This document shows positions 43,002 to 53,586 of a DNA stretch of 64,000 nucleotides, one piece after another. The notes under the pieces are model-generated. The model had not been told where the DNA came from. It did no database searches and saw only the letters and a program-made list of their open reading frames with translations. The position numbers and the translations under genes were made by a program. The first letter of the stretch is position 1; every line of letters starts with the position of its first letter. The stretch spans positions 166,501 to 230,500 of the forward strand of contig QRFJ01000380.1 in assembly GCA_006176705.1 (NCBI GenBank). Reading direction: 5' to 3'. Source of the DNA: Cocos nucifera. Its lineage: Eukaryota > Streptophyta > Magnoliopsida > Arecales > Arecaceae.

Positions 43002-44220
43002 TGGTGCAGAATCTGGTTAACGTTGGACTAGGCTGGAGCTGGGGAAGATGAGGTTGCCATCGGTAACTTACAAGATAAGTCCTGACTGAAGATGGGGATG
43101 GCTCTAACAAGATCCTTCGATGATCAAGTCAGCTTTTTTGGCCAACGAAAATGGAGTGCTCAGAAAAATTAAAATAGAATTTTAAGCTTAAGGAAGAAAC
43201 ATATTTAGAGGATTTCTTATATAGATGGAGCATGTAACAAACTAATGGTGACAGCCATAACTGCCTGGTAGTGGATCGTTCGAGACCACATAGAGTTTGT
43301 TACAGAAGGATAGTGTTCGTTGTCATGATGTGCCAGTTTGTTGGAATTCAATAGTTGAAGTTCGGATGGAGCGACTATTGGCAATGAAGAGCTTCATATC
43401 ATAATAGTTTTGGAGAAGTTCAGACTTCTCCAAGGCTTATTTTTCTTGAGCTGGGAGCTGAAATATGTGTAGAGAATGAGGTCCTTCTGGGTGATAGTGA
43501 GGAATTCAGTTGGAGGGAGCTTGCTTGGGCGACTAGAAGAAATTTGACTGGAGGGAGTTCGACTGGAGGGAGCCTGCTTGGGCGACTGAAAGAAGTTTGT
43601 CTGGAAGGAGATCGACTAAAAGAAGCTTGCCTGCTGATTGAAGTAGATCGATCGGAAGAGAATCCTTTAGGCAACTGCAAGGAGTTCGCCTAGAAGTCTC
43701 AAGGTGGCTGGCCAGTGATCAATTTGGGGATGAGAAATCTTGCTCGTACAAGGTTCCAAGCACCATGAATTTAAGATTTGCTGTCTATGGTAAAGCATTG
43801 AAGTTCGCTCAGGAAGAAGCTCAGCCAATCTATGGCTTTTGCCATGAGATCCAGTCTATGATTAAGAAATTCATCCTAAGGGGCATTTGATTAGATGGAG
43901 ATTCTGCTGGCTTCAAGGTCGGCCAGGCTAGGTTATGCGAGAATTGAATGTTTAGCCAGCTACTTAGGCGATTGGCTTCACTATTCTAGTTCATCCAAAA
44001 AGAAGCACGACTAGAGCTAGCCACTTATAATGAAGGAACTTGGCTGCTCTCACAATCTGCCACCAAACTTGTCTTACGTAGGATCCATAGCATGCTATGG
44101 GTTCAGGAGTTTACTCATGCAGCCTAGAAGATTGATTGGTGGATTGAAGATGGCTGCCATGGGACCACCTTAGACTAGACTCTAGGTCTAACTTCGACAG
44201 GAGCGGGTTCGACCCCAACA
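43002..44220 (-). repeat. Gypsy-T 3' LTR
   Basis: On the minus strand TGTTGGGGTCGAACCCG... to TTCTGCACCA, 1219 bases. It shares its outer end and several internal blocks with the gypsy LTR at 4905-5991 but differs strongly elsewhere (a related but distinct subfamily). The bases next to its left edge are CCTAT. The exact edge is uncertain by a few bases because both gypsy LTRs share CTATTGG there. Confidence 0.8.
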
Positions 44221-44231
44221 ATAGTCCCCCC
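44221..44231 (-). other. Gypsy-T polypurine tract
   Basis: The minus strand reads GGGGGGACTAT immediately before the LTR, the expected position and composition for the plus-strand primer. Confidence 0.75.
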
Positions 44232-44908
44232 ATTCTTGAGTTCAAAATTCGAAGGAAGGGAGTAGAACGAAGATAACTATTGAAGTCTTTTCCCAAAAAT
44301 CTGTGCTAGTAAGATGGAAGGTCTTGGCACTTTTCATGCTGGCGTCGAAGCTTCTTTAGCACAACTTGACCTGAAAGGATAGATTTTCAAAACTCCTACC
44401 AAAGCACTACCCAAGGTATAGTGCAATAAAGATTCTACCCATTGCCATCCCTCTGCCATGACGAGTGAGACACGTGTCAACCTAGGATCGATCAAAGGAG
44501 ACCTGCAATCATAACTGCCTCAGACTCTTATGGATATTTAAGCTCATCTTCTTCCTTCAGAATTCCAGTTCACCTGAGTTTTCTCTCTCTTCATTTTGGT
44601 CTTCATCTCCTTCCTGCTCTAGAGTACCAACATCTTCCACCATTTTCTTTGATTCCCAGGGGTTCTCCCACTCGAATTTCATTGAGCTCGCCATTTCCCT
44701 ATTCTTTCCTATCGATTTAGGTTAGTCCTTGATCCCTCTTTCTGATTATTCCTGCCTTTTAGCATTTTGTCCGTTTGGTTTCTTCGAAAGAGTCTTGAAT
44801 CTTATTTTTTTTGATTTTTTGAAAGATTTTTTCCAACTTAGTTTGATCCATATGTCCACCAAAGGATCTTGATTGACTTGTTTTGGGAGTTCTACCCATT
44901 TAGCATTG

Positions 44909-46301
44909 ATGGATCCATCCTATAAGGACTCTGAACCCATAGAAGTATCCTGACCATCTTTTATTCCTAACACCATTCCTTGTAAACTTTGGCACGAAGA
45001 TCTCTCTTTGATTAGGATCCAGTTCGAAATTTCTTCTGAGTATGAGCTCGAACTTCTTGGTCCCAGCGACCGAGCCTGCTCCTCTCCTCCAGGCCAAACC
45101 TGCTTGTATGTCAAAACCCTCCATGCAGGACTTTGGCTACCAATACCCCCTTTTGTAGTAGCCTTGTTTAGGTTCTTAAATATCTCTCTCGCTTTCAAGG
45201 CTTTAAACTTGTTTAGGTTCATTATAGGATTTCTTTTCTTTTACATCATGGCCAATGTCCGATCTACTATTTTTCTATTCTGCAATCTCTTCACTTTCAA
45301 ACATCATCCTACCACCAAAGACTGGTGGTATGTATCTCCCCAGTTTGGTAGAAAGAGATTGCTTAAGGGTGCCCCTTCTTCCATTCACAATTGGAAGGAG
45401 AAGTTTTTTTTGTTTCGTATCCTTCCTTAGAGTTAGGACTTCCTTCATGAGAAAAAATAATGGATTCGACCCGTCGGGCTCTTGAGCTTGAGAAAGAAGA
45501 TCGAAACTCAATCGACAGATTGAAGAACTATCGAGCTTCCCAGATTTTCAGACTCCTAGATGATCAGACCTTATTTAACCTTGGTCTTAGTCCCTTTGAC
45601 CCAGCAGATAGTCCTCCACAACTAGTCGATTGTATATTATTTTTTTTCTAACTTTTATTTTTTTCTATCACAGAGATGACTCTTAAAGAGTGAAATCACT
45701 TGATAAAGAAAATCAAATTCATTAAGAGGAAGGGCAGCACCACCGGAGAACCTTCGAAGAAGGCTCACGTTGAAGAGCCAGTCATGATCGTGTCAATCCA
45801 AACAATGCCTACCCTAGAATCTGACATGGCTGCATCAAGTCCAGCGATGCTTGATGAAGTTGCCCCCTCTGCATCTCTTGAATGGGGGGAAGTTGCAAAG
45901 AAGAGGAAGAAGAAGGAGAAAAATGCCGTTGCTAAGAAGGTTAGGAGGAAGGTTGAGTACTCTAGCGATGAGGGCTCCGACTAGGAGTAGAATTCTTTGG
46001 ATGATCGGGAGGTCATCCATTCTTTAATGCAGGTCAGCATTCTCCCACACATCATTAAAAAAATGATTCGGACGGAGGATGTAGAGAGATTCGATGAGTT
46101 CTTTGCTGCCTACCTTAAGGTAACCAACTTTTCTAAACTTGTCTAAATGGAGGATGTATTTTCAAAGTTTTGACTTAATTTCTTTCTGTTCTGTAGCTGG
46201 AGCATTACTTGTTTGCCCATTCGAAGATAACTGATCTCCACTAGGTTGAGGTTTCTAAAGCTCTCTAGGAGGCCTAGGTGGAGATCGAAAGGGTTCAGGC
46301 T
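44909..46301 (+). pseudogene. Antisense extra ORF of gypsy-T, first part
   Basis: A gene on the strand opposite to pol, between pol and the 3' LTR. The likely start is ATG 44909 (MDPSYKDSE), with an early TGA. The open block 45008-45430 resembles the 'putative gypsy-type transposon' domain (Transposase_28, PF04195): SPPGQTCLYVKTLHAGLWLPIPPFV, FLFCNLF, WWYVSPQFGR. Further exons: 45460 to about 45631 (MDSTRRALELEKEDRNS...), a probable GT-AG intron to 45673, a Lys-rich basic segment 45700-45984, then DVERFDEFFAAYLK before a second likely intron 46120-46196. Stops occur in most exons. Such antisense ORFs are known in Tat elements, and their function is not established. Copia-3 interrupts it at 46302. 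Confidence 0.65.
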
Positions 46302-47159
46302 TGTTAGAATTTGACATCTTAAATTTGATCCATAGTAGAGGAGAATCAGTATCAGCAAACAGTCGAGCTAGCTCAGACATGGGGTCTAGCTAACTCGGGT
46401 TGAGATCGAGCTAGCTCAAACCACAATCGAGCTGGCTCTCTCAGGCAGACCAAAAGTTGGAATTTGGGTAAGATCCAGTCAAGCCAGCTCGATCCCTGAT
46501 TGAGCCGGCTCGATGGAGGCGAATAGAATAGATGGGGTTTTCTATTTGGACTCAAATTATGATTAATCAAGGGGGTCTATAGGAGTTGCGCATGGATCAT
46601 AGGATCCAGTGGCCATGGAGGATTGCGGACATGATCTGAAGATTGAAAAATATTCCACAACTCCATCAAGGACATGTTTGACTCATATTACACCTGTGAA
46701 CTACTGACAAGAGGATTCTCATTCTATTTAAAGGGCTGAGGTGCTGTGGAGCAGTAAGATAGCATGTGTAGCTAAGAGACATGTAAAGAGGCTCAAGTAG
46801 TCATTGAGAGGAGCTTGGTAGAACAACGAGTACGTGCAGCCGACAAGAGAGAAGCGACAGGTGCATAGCATCCGATGAGGAGGCTATGAGGGTAGAGCAT
46901 CTTGTAGCTTCTGAGAGTCTTCTTGAGATTCTGAGAGAGCTTTTGTGAGGATAGCTTCTACATAAGAGAGATTTATGTATGGTGAATTGAGAGTGGGTGT
47001 TCTCCTCTTGTACCTATTTTTTTCTTTCATAGTGAAGCTTTGCATGCCCCATGGAGGTGAGCCTTTAGGCTGATCCACGTACTTGATTATTTTCTTATTT
47101 TATTTTTGCTTTCTTCCTGCCATAATAATTTGGTACTAGATTCTTAACAAGTGGTATCA
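46302..47159 (+). repeat. Copia-3 5' LTR
   Basis: TGTTAGAATTTGACATC...GATTCTTAACA, 858 bases, aligned along its length with 48775-49624. The U3 part holds GAGCTAGCTC-type palindromes (46365-46512). Confidence 0.85.
46365..46512. promoter_or_regulatory. GAGCYRGCTC palindrome cluster in copia-3 U3
   Basis: GAGCTAGCTC at 46365 and 46408, GAGCTGGCTC at 46429 and GAGCCGGCTC at 46502, with degenerate forms near 46385 and 46481. Each is a 10-base palindrome or close to it. The second LTR repeats the arrangement near 48827-48975. They could be factor-binding sites; this is inference from repetition only. Confidence 0.45.
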
Positions 47160-47172
47160 GAGTAGCTGATAT
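47160..47172 (+). other. Copia-3 primer binding site
   Basis: AGTGGTATCAGAG directly after the LTR, the copia-type initiator methionine tRNA site. Confidence 0.8.
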
Positions 47173-47223
47173 CCCAATAGATTGGGATCAGAGCCAGATA
47201 GTACCAAAGCATAGATTATAGCA

Positions 47224-48450
47224 ATGGATAGATATTGAAGAATACAGAGAAGATAAGTATAATCAAGGTGGAGATCAATAGATTCGATGGGAAGGGCAAT
47301 TTCTTCTTATAGCAAGCAAGGATAAAGGATATCGTCATCCAACATGGGTTGATCGATGCTCTCTTGTACGATGAGATGCCAGCTACCATGAAGGTGAAGG
47401 ATTAGAAGTACATCCAGATGCAGATAGTGAGCACAATCTGCTTGTACCTAGCGGATGATGTCGTGATCCATGTACTTGGCAAGACTTTTTCGATAGTGCT
47501 GTGGTCGAAGCTCGAGAAGTTGTACATGGCAAAATCGCTCACCAACATGCTATTCCTTTGGAGATAGTTCTACCAGCTATGGATGGATAAAGGTTAGAGT
47601 GTGCGAGAGCATCTATCCAACTTTTAGAAGATCCTCATCGATCTTCTTAACATTGGTGAAAAAGTTGAGGAGAAGATCAGGATATTGGTCTTGCTAGCAT
47701 CGCTTCCTTCTTTGTATGAGTCCTTGGTGACTGCTCTTCTAGTGAAAAAGGACACCATCAAAATGGATAAGATCACTGTAGCAATACTCTAGAATGAGGT
47801 TCTTAGGAGGGACAATCCAGCTTTGAGCTCAGATGGTGGCAGCTCAGCTTTGACAGTCTCTAGAGGAGCAAGAGATAGTAGATGAAGCGGTAGAGGATCG
47901 CGAGGAGGATGATCCAGGTCTAAGATGAGGGACCAAAAAAAAATCAGATGCTATAGGTATGATGAGTTGGGGTGTCGTGTCAAGGATTGCCCATAACTCA
48001 AGGATCGAACGAGGGCTATTATAGCGACGGCCAGTAGCGAATCAGAGGATGATGTCCTAAAAATATTTGATAAGGTATCTACTTTTTCTTAGTAGTGGAT
48101 TTTAGATTCTACATGTACATATCATATTTGTTGCAGAAAGGAGTGGTTTGACTTTCTAGAGAATAGTGAGGGCATTGTTTATCTATCGAATGGATCGAAC
48201 TGTGCAATCAGAGGCATTGAAATGGTCAGCTGGAGGACACATGATGGTGCAGTGAGGAGATTGGAGGAGGTTCGATACATACCCAATTTTAAGTAAAATC
48301 CTATCTCACTGAGTAGACTGAATTCAAATGGCTATAAGTAGGTAGCTGATGATGGAATCCTGAAGGTCATGCATGGTGATAGGATGATATTGGAGGAAAA
48401 GAAGAGGATGAGAGGACATTACTATCTGGTAGGAAGCCTACTGTAAGGTG
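47224..48450 (+). pseudogene. Copia-3 gag and protease, degenerate
   Basis: ATG at 47224 (MDRY) is followed almost at once by TGA, but the translation with stops ignored is clearly a copia Gag: EINRFDGKGNF...Q.RIKDIVIQ, then WSKLEKLYMAKSLTNMLFLW, VREHLSNF..., VEEKIRILVLLASLPSLYESLVTALL. A zinc-knuckle remnant with CYRYDELGCRVKDCP lies near 47945-47990. It reads C-x2-Y, so it is damaged. A protease-like motif WILDSTCTYHIC follows near 48095-48130, with Thr where Gly is usual after DS, then YIPNFK and a Gly-rich segment. No integrase or polymerase codons follow. The remaining 300 bases lead to the purine tract. Confidence 0.75.
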
Positions 48451-48774
48451 GAACTTCAGGAGCCAGAGGGAGCCTAGTGCGAGGTGGAGCTCCAGGTGGA
48501 GGTGGATCGGGCACAAGATGGGAGACTCGAAATGATGAGAGGTGACGTCATAGAGTGAAGTTCTTATTATTGTAAGAAAATTCTCTGAGCAGGTCTTTGG
48601 TCAGAGGAACACAACCCATGATGGAGGTGGGATTGAGCGGCCTAGCTCGACTCCCACGTTTGTCCATGCATGATCAGCAGGCGATTGCCCCAGGGCATGG
48701 GGATGAGATAGATCACAAGATCATAAAGTTAGGTGGAGGTCGAATGTCGAGTCGAGGTGGAGATTTTTAGAATT

Positions 48775-49624
48775 TGATGCCTTGAATTCGATCCATAGTA
48801 GAAGAGAATTAGTATCAGCAAGTAATCGAGCTAGCTCAGATATGGGGTTGAGCTGACTCAGGCTGAGATCGAGCCAGCTCGAACCACAGTCGAGCCAACT
48901 CTCTCAAGCAGACAAAAAGTAGGAGTTCGGGCAAGATGTAGTCAAGCCAGCTCGATCCCTAATCGAGCCGGCTAGATGGAGGCAAATAGAATAGATGGGG
49001 TTTTCTATTTAAACTCAAATTATGATTAATCCAAGGGGTCTACAAGAGTTGTGCATGGACCACAAGATCCAACGGTCATAGAGGATTGTGGTCATGATCC
49101 GAAGGTTGGAAAATATTTCAAGACTCCATCAAGGACATGTTTGACTCATATTAGAAGAAAGATTCCTGTTAGGACTCCTATGAACTGCTGAGAAGAAAAT
49201 TCTCATCCTATTTAAAGGATTGAGATGCTATGGAGTAGTAAGGAAACATGTGTGGCGTGAGAGGCTCAGGCAGCCATCGAGAGGAGCTTGATAGAGCACT
49301 GAGTATGTACAGCCTAGAAGAGAGAGAAGCAATAGGTGCATAGCATCCGATGAGAAGGCTGTGAAGATAGAGCATCTTGTAGCTTTTGAGGATCTCCTGG
49401 AGATTCTGAGAGAGCTTTTATGAGGGTAGCTTCTAGTTGAGAGAGATTTGTATACAGTAAGTTGAGAGTGGGTGTTCTCCACTTGTACCTATTTTTCTCT
49501 TTCATAGTTGAGCTTTGCATGCCCCATGGAGGTGAGCCTTTGGACTGATCTACGTACTTGATTATTTTTTTATTTTATTCCTTCCTTCTTCCTGTCATAA
49601 TAATTTGGTACTAGATCCTTAATA
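48775..49624 (+). repeat. Copia-3 3' LTR
   Basis: Matches 46302-47159, though its first bases read TTTTAG instead of TGTTAG. It is followed not by host DNA but by a primer site and leader start (49625-49656). Confidence 0.85.
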
Positions 49625-49656
49625 AGTGGTATCAGAGTATCTAATATCCCAATAGG
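49625..49656 (+). repeat. Extra copia-3 primer site and leader start
   Basis: AGTGGTATCAGAGTATCT and the next ~14 bases match 47160-47191 with two differences, although they lie downstream of the 3' LTR. A normal insertion would not have internal sequence here. Confidence 0.75.
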
Positions 49657-49659
49657 ATC

Positions 49660-50154
49660 GAGGTCAATTATTTAAGAGTGGCCTCGAAGGTTCAAACCAT
49701 CGAAGTCGAGCATCTTCGTGAGGTGCTGAGGAGGGATGAAGAAGCAGCAGTAGGGTTGAAGGCAGCCTTGACCCTGGCCGAGGAGAAGAAGAAGAAGATG
49801 GAAGAGGAGATCGACACCAAAAGGAAGCGGGCCATTAACGACTTCAAGTCCTCCAAGGTCATGGAAGACATAAAAATTGCCTTCGCCAGGGAGGCCTTTT
49901 TAGAGGGATTCTAGATTTGCATGAGGAGGGTCACGGAGAGTTTCCCGAACATAGATCTCAACCTTCTGATGGATGAACCCAATGATGAAGCCAATCCTTC
50001 CAATGTTGGCGTAGAATTTGGCACTACCTCTCCCATTGCCGAACTTGCCTCGGGGATCTTTGAGCCTATTGCGGCAGTGCCCAAACTTGCTTTAGAGCCG
50101 GAGGTGGTAGAGAATTCTTCGACCTCATCCATCATTGTTCCTCCTGAGGTCTAG
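49660..50154 (+). pseudogene. Antisense extra ORF of gypsy-T, middle part
   Basis: Continues the plus-strand gene beyond copia-3. 49678-49914 codes for a charged, heptad-rich stretch (VEHLREVLRRDEEAAVGLKAALTLAEEKKKKMEEEI) predicted as coiled coil, ending FLEGF, then a stop where Gln or Trp is likely. 49921-50154 continues in frame with RRVTESFPNIDLNLLMDEPNDEANPS and a Pro/Ser/Thr-rich tail, typical of the C-terminus of these Tat-associated ORFs. It ends with TAG at 50152. No enzyme motif is visible. Partners and function are unknown. Confidence 0.6.
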
Positions 50155-50299
50155 AATTTTAAATAGTTGTATTTTTTTCTTTTTTCTTTCCGATGTATGC
50201 CAAATACTTTGAGAAATGAAAATGAGCTTCCTTTTTTTTATGCTTGTGCTATGGTAAGTGTTGTTCAAAATCCTTCTAGTGACTGAAGTCAAGGCCAGT

Positions 50300-51183
50300 A
50301 ATCTCCAATCGATGTTGAGCTCCCATCTCAAGATATTCCTTCGAGACCCATCATTAAAAGATTAAAGAGAAAAATCCATCATCTGAAGAAGAAGTTGAAG
50401 AAGACGGAAGATGAGCTTTAGAGGTCTAGAAAAAATGCTTCATAGGCAATGATTAAGGTCACTCACCTTCGTAAGTTACACATGAAAGATTCTATGAGTT
50501 TCAACATCAAGAAAAGTAACTTTGAGAGCGAATTGGTAGAGCTTAAGAAAAATGCCAGTGACAAGTTCTAGGCATTAACTGCGAAGGTCAGCTTCCTCAA
50601 AATTGAGCTCAAGATGACAAAGTAGAAGATTCAGCTGTTGGAAGGGAGTTTGCCATGGTCTTCCGACAAGGCTTGGTATGAATGAGAATGGTCTCAGAGA
50701 TTTTTTGTGCTTCAGAAGTAATTACATGATGCCGAGCTCGCCTATAAGACCTACTAGTTGGGTTGGAGTGGAAGAATATCCGTGCTGGAGCAAAAGCTCC
50801 ATGCTGCTAACAGCAAGGTGGCTCAGCTTCAAAAGCAGCTCATCGACAGTTATCAATCTGGCACAAGTAGGGAGTCAGAGAAGATTGCCTTCCTGAAGAG
50901 AATCATGGGCGAACTCTCAAAATCGATTGGGATGGAGAAGGCCAAAGTTCAGCAATTGAAGCTTCAGTTGATTTGCGAATTGCAAGCTATCAAGGATGCT
51001 GAAGTTGAGTCGGAAGTTCTAAGGAAAAGACTGCAGGCATCAGAGAAAAACTATCGAAGGGCTGACAGGATATTCTGTGATAACTTGGTAAGAAGAAATG
51101 AGCTCGAGGAAGAGATTGTCAGCCTGAAGAAATCCTTGGTGATGGCTAGAAGTCCGAAGTTTGAGGAAGCTGATCCTTCTTAA
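50300..51183 (+). pseudogene. Antisense coiled-coil ORF of gypsy-T, last part
   Basis: A further plus-strand coding remnant. Before 50758 it has many stops but reads KRLKRKIHHLKKKLKKTEDEL, and 50758-51183 is open for 141 codons with long Leu/Lys/Glu heptads (LEQKLHAANSKVAQLQKQL, VQQLKLQLICELQAIKD, NELEEEIVSLKKSL). It is either the C-terminal part of the same antisense gene or a second small coiled-coil gene. The stop is TAA at 51181. No known domain is recognised beyond the coiled coil. Confidence 0.5.
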
Positions 51184-51384
51184 AGCTTTAGTTTTTTTCT
51201 TCTTCCATTTGTAACTGATCTTACAGGCCCTTATTTTGTAATCAACTTTGATTTTAATGAGATGATATCTTCTCCCATTTTTGTTCTGCGTGGATTGAAT
51301 GTTTGTCGATAGCTCTGCTTTTTTCTCCTTTTTTTTTTTGAAAACATAGTTATCGAGGATGCTTAATTGGAGAGCTTCTCCTAT

Positions 51385-51830
51385 ATTAGGATGAGGTTCT
51401 CCTCCTGCTCATGACACAGCCGGTCTCTATTCTTGTTAGGATGAGGTCCTTCTCTTGTCCTCAATAGGACCATTGGGGCGTAAAAGAGATGTTGTAAGGG
51501 CCTCTCCTCTTCTCTAATCTTAAACAATCGATGGTCTTCATCTTGCTCATGTTAGGATAAGGTTCTCCTCTTATTCCTAATAGGACGGTAGGAACACAAA
51601 AGGGCCATTGAAGGGGCCTCTATTCTCCTCCGGTCTTAAACAACCAGAGGTCTTCATCTTGCTTATGTTAGGATAAGATTCTCCTCATATTCCTAACATG
51701 ATGGTAGGGGCATAAAAGGGCCATTGAAAGGGTCTCTCCCCTCCTCCTATCTTAAATAATCAAAGGTTTTTATTCGTGTCAGGATGAGGTCCTCCTTCTG
51801 TTTCTGACATGATAAGTTTTGATTAATTTA
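51385..51830. repeat. ~116-base tandem repeat in gypsy-T
   Basis: GTTAGGAT-A/G-AGG blocks start at 51435, 51551 and 51667 (spacing 116) with a fourth, diverged start near 51778 and a partial unit from 51385. Each unit holds TTCTCCTC, TAATAGGAC, a GGG(C)ATAAAAGGG or similar block and CTTAAACAA. It lies between the integrase end and the antisense gene, where Tat elements often carry tandem repeats. Confidence 0.8.
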
Positions 51831-51859
51831 GGAGGTTATTTCCTACCATCATAATTTTT

Positions 51860-53400
51860 CACCAAGGATAAAAATTTTAAAGTAAGAAAATTTTATTGAA
51901 ATAAAATCATTGGTAGTACACTCATAGATTCTTCAAGTTTCATGGTCGAGGAAGATCAGCTCCTCCAAGCTCCTTTAAATGATAGTCTCGGGCCGGACGA
52001 CCTTCTTGACTTCATATGGACCTTCCCAATTTGAGGTGAACTTTTCTTGGTTCTAAGGTTGTGAAATAGCTGTCCGTCAGAGTACTAAGTCCCCCACTTT
52101 GAATACTTTACTTTTGACTCTAGAGTTATAGTAGCGAGCTACTTTATGCTTATAGGCCGCCATCCGAACTTGAGCTTCTTCCTATTTTTTCTTCAACAAG
52201 TCGAGATTAGCCCTAAGATCCTACGAGTTGCGTTGCTCATTGAATGTCACAATCCACACTAATGGAAGTTTGAGTTCTACTGGGATGACTGCTTCTATCC
52301 CAAAAGCTAAAGCAAATAGAGTCTCCACGGTTGGTAGTCTTTGGACGGTTTGGTATGTCCAATGCACATGTTAGAATTCATCCATCCAAGTCTCCTTTGC
52401 TCTCTCAAGTCTTGCTTGGATATCTTATAGCAAGATTTGGTTGGTTATCTCTGCCTCGCCATTTGCCTGTAGACGGACCATTGATGCAAAATTATAGAAG
52501 ATATTTAAGTCTTCATAGAACTCGACAAATTTTGTACCAATAAACTATCACCCATTATTTGTTATAAGAGTTTGAGATAGGCCGAATCTATAAATAATCA
52601 ACTTTTAGATGATGTCTTATACTTTAGCTTCAGTAATTTTTGCCAGAGGTTTGGTTTCAACCCATTTTGTGAAGTAATCAATTGGCACCAATAGAAACTT
52701 TTGCTATCCAGATGCCATAGGAAAGGTTCTGAGTATGTCCATTCCTCACTATGCAAATAGTTAAGGGGCACTTAGGAGGGTAAGCTCAAGAGCTGGCTAT
52801 CTTTGAATATTTTTATTTCTTTAACATCAATCATATTTTTTGACATATTTTATGGAATCATGGTACATTGTCAGCCAATAGTAGCATTGTTGAAGTAGTT
52901 TGTGAGATAGGGATCTAGCCCCCAGGTGACTTTCATAGATTTCTTCATGTACTTTCCATAATGCAAAATCAGTCTCAGAAGATCGGAGACATCTCAAGAG
53001 TGGTAAAGAATATGACTTCTTATATAACTTGCCCTTATATACTTAATTTTTGAGCTCCTTTTGAATCATAAGGAAGAACTCCATCCTTGAGTTAAGCGAT
53101 TAGCGGGTCGATCCAGCTAGGCTCATGGTTGACCTACATTACAGATTGCTGCTTCTCTGAGCTTGGGTGCTTCAGAACTTCAAAAAAGATCTCCTTAGGT
53201 AGTTTGGTTGGAGCCAATATGGCCAATTTTGAGAGAAGGTCGGCCCTGACATTTTCTGCTCTCAAAATCTACTTAATACTAAAACTATTGAAGGTCGGAG
53301 TCAAGTTCTTCACTTTCTCAAGATATTTTATCATACTTTCTTCTTGGGCTTCATAGTTGCCACTAACTTGCTCCACTACCAACTGAGAGTTGCTGTAGAC
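51860..53400 (-). pseudogene. Gypsy-T integrase, degenerate
   Basis: Minus-strand reading gives a zinc-binding H2C2-like region near 53010-52820 (EEIYESHLGARSL, QQCYYW), then a core with GMDIL near 52735, FLLVPIDYFTKWVE, and near 52555 ITNNG where the second catalytic Asp is expected (VTDNG in the family). That Asp is therefore Asn here. The third block, with ANGEAE, follows at about 52470. A C-terminal part with YSDGQLFHNLR and IGKVHMK-like codons runs to about 51950. Stops such as TAG and TAA are frequent. It is inactive, both by stops and by loss of the second Asp. Confidence 0.75.
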
Positions 53401-53586
53401 TTAGAGCCAATCCACCTCTAGTTTCCTGGCTATTCTCAATCCCGCGATCAGTGCTTCATACTCAACCCCATTATTTATTGTAGAAAATTTGAAATGCAGC
53501 ACGTATTCGGCAATAACTTCCTTTGGATTAAACAGGATCAATCCCGTGCCTGCATTCGAAGCATTGGATGAACCATCGATATACAA
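53401..53586 (-). pseudogene. Gypsy-T second RNase H (archaeal type)
   Basis: An open 61-codon block: MYIDGSSNASNAGTGLILFNP, VIAEYVLHFKFSTINNGVEYEALIAGLRIARKL. The pattern Asp (YIDGSS), then the Glu of VEYEAL matches plant archaeal-type RNase H (RVT_3), a second RNase H characteristic of Tat elements. The block is cut by a stop after 53401, before the remaining catalytic Asp. It lies between the usual RNase H (right) and integrase (left), the normal order on this strand. Confidence 0.8.

Larger units (their letters stand above)
46302..49624 (+). mobile_element. Copia-3, gag-only element (TR-GAG-like)
   Basis: A 3.3-kb element with LTRs at 46302-47159 and 48775-49624, an initiator-Met primer site (47160) and a purine tract AGGTGGAGAT before the 3' LTR. 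The 1.6-kb interior codes only for gag and protease remnants. Integrase, reverse transcriptase and RNase H are absent. It therefore depended on another copia for movement, like described plant TR-GAG elements. No target duplication was recognised. Confidence 0.8.

Noticed and set aside
49678..51183. Coiled-coil frames that could be taken for a host cytoskeletal or kinesin-like gene.
   Set aside because: They continue the antisense gene that begins at 44909, lie inside the gypsy element between its 3' LTR and pol, and carry the same pattern of stops. No motor or other host domain is present.
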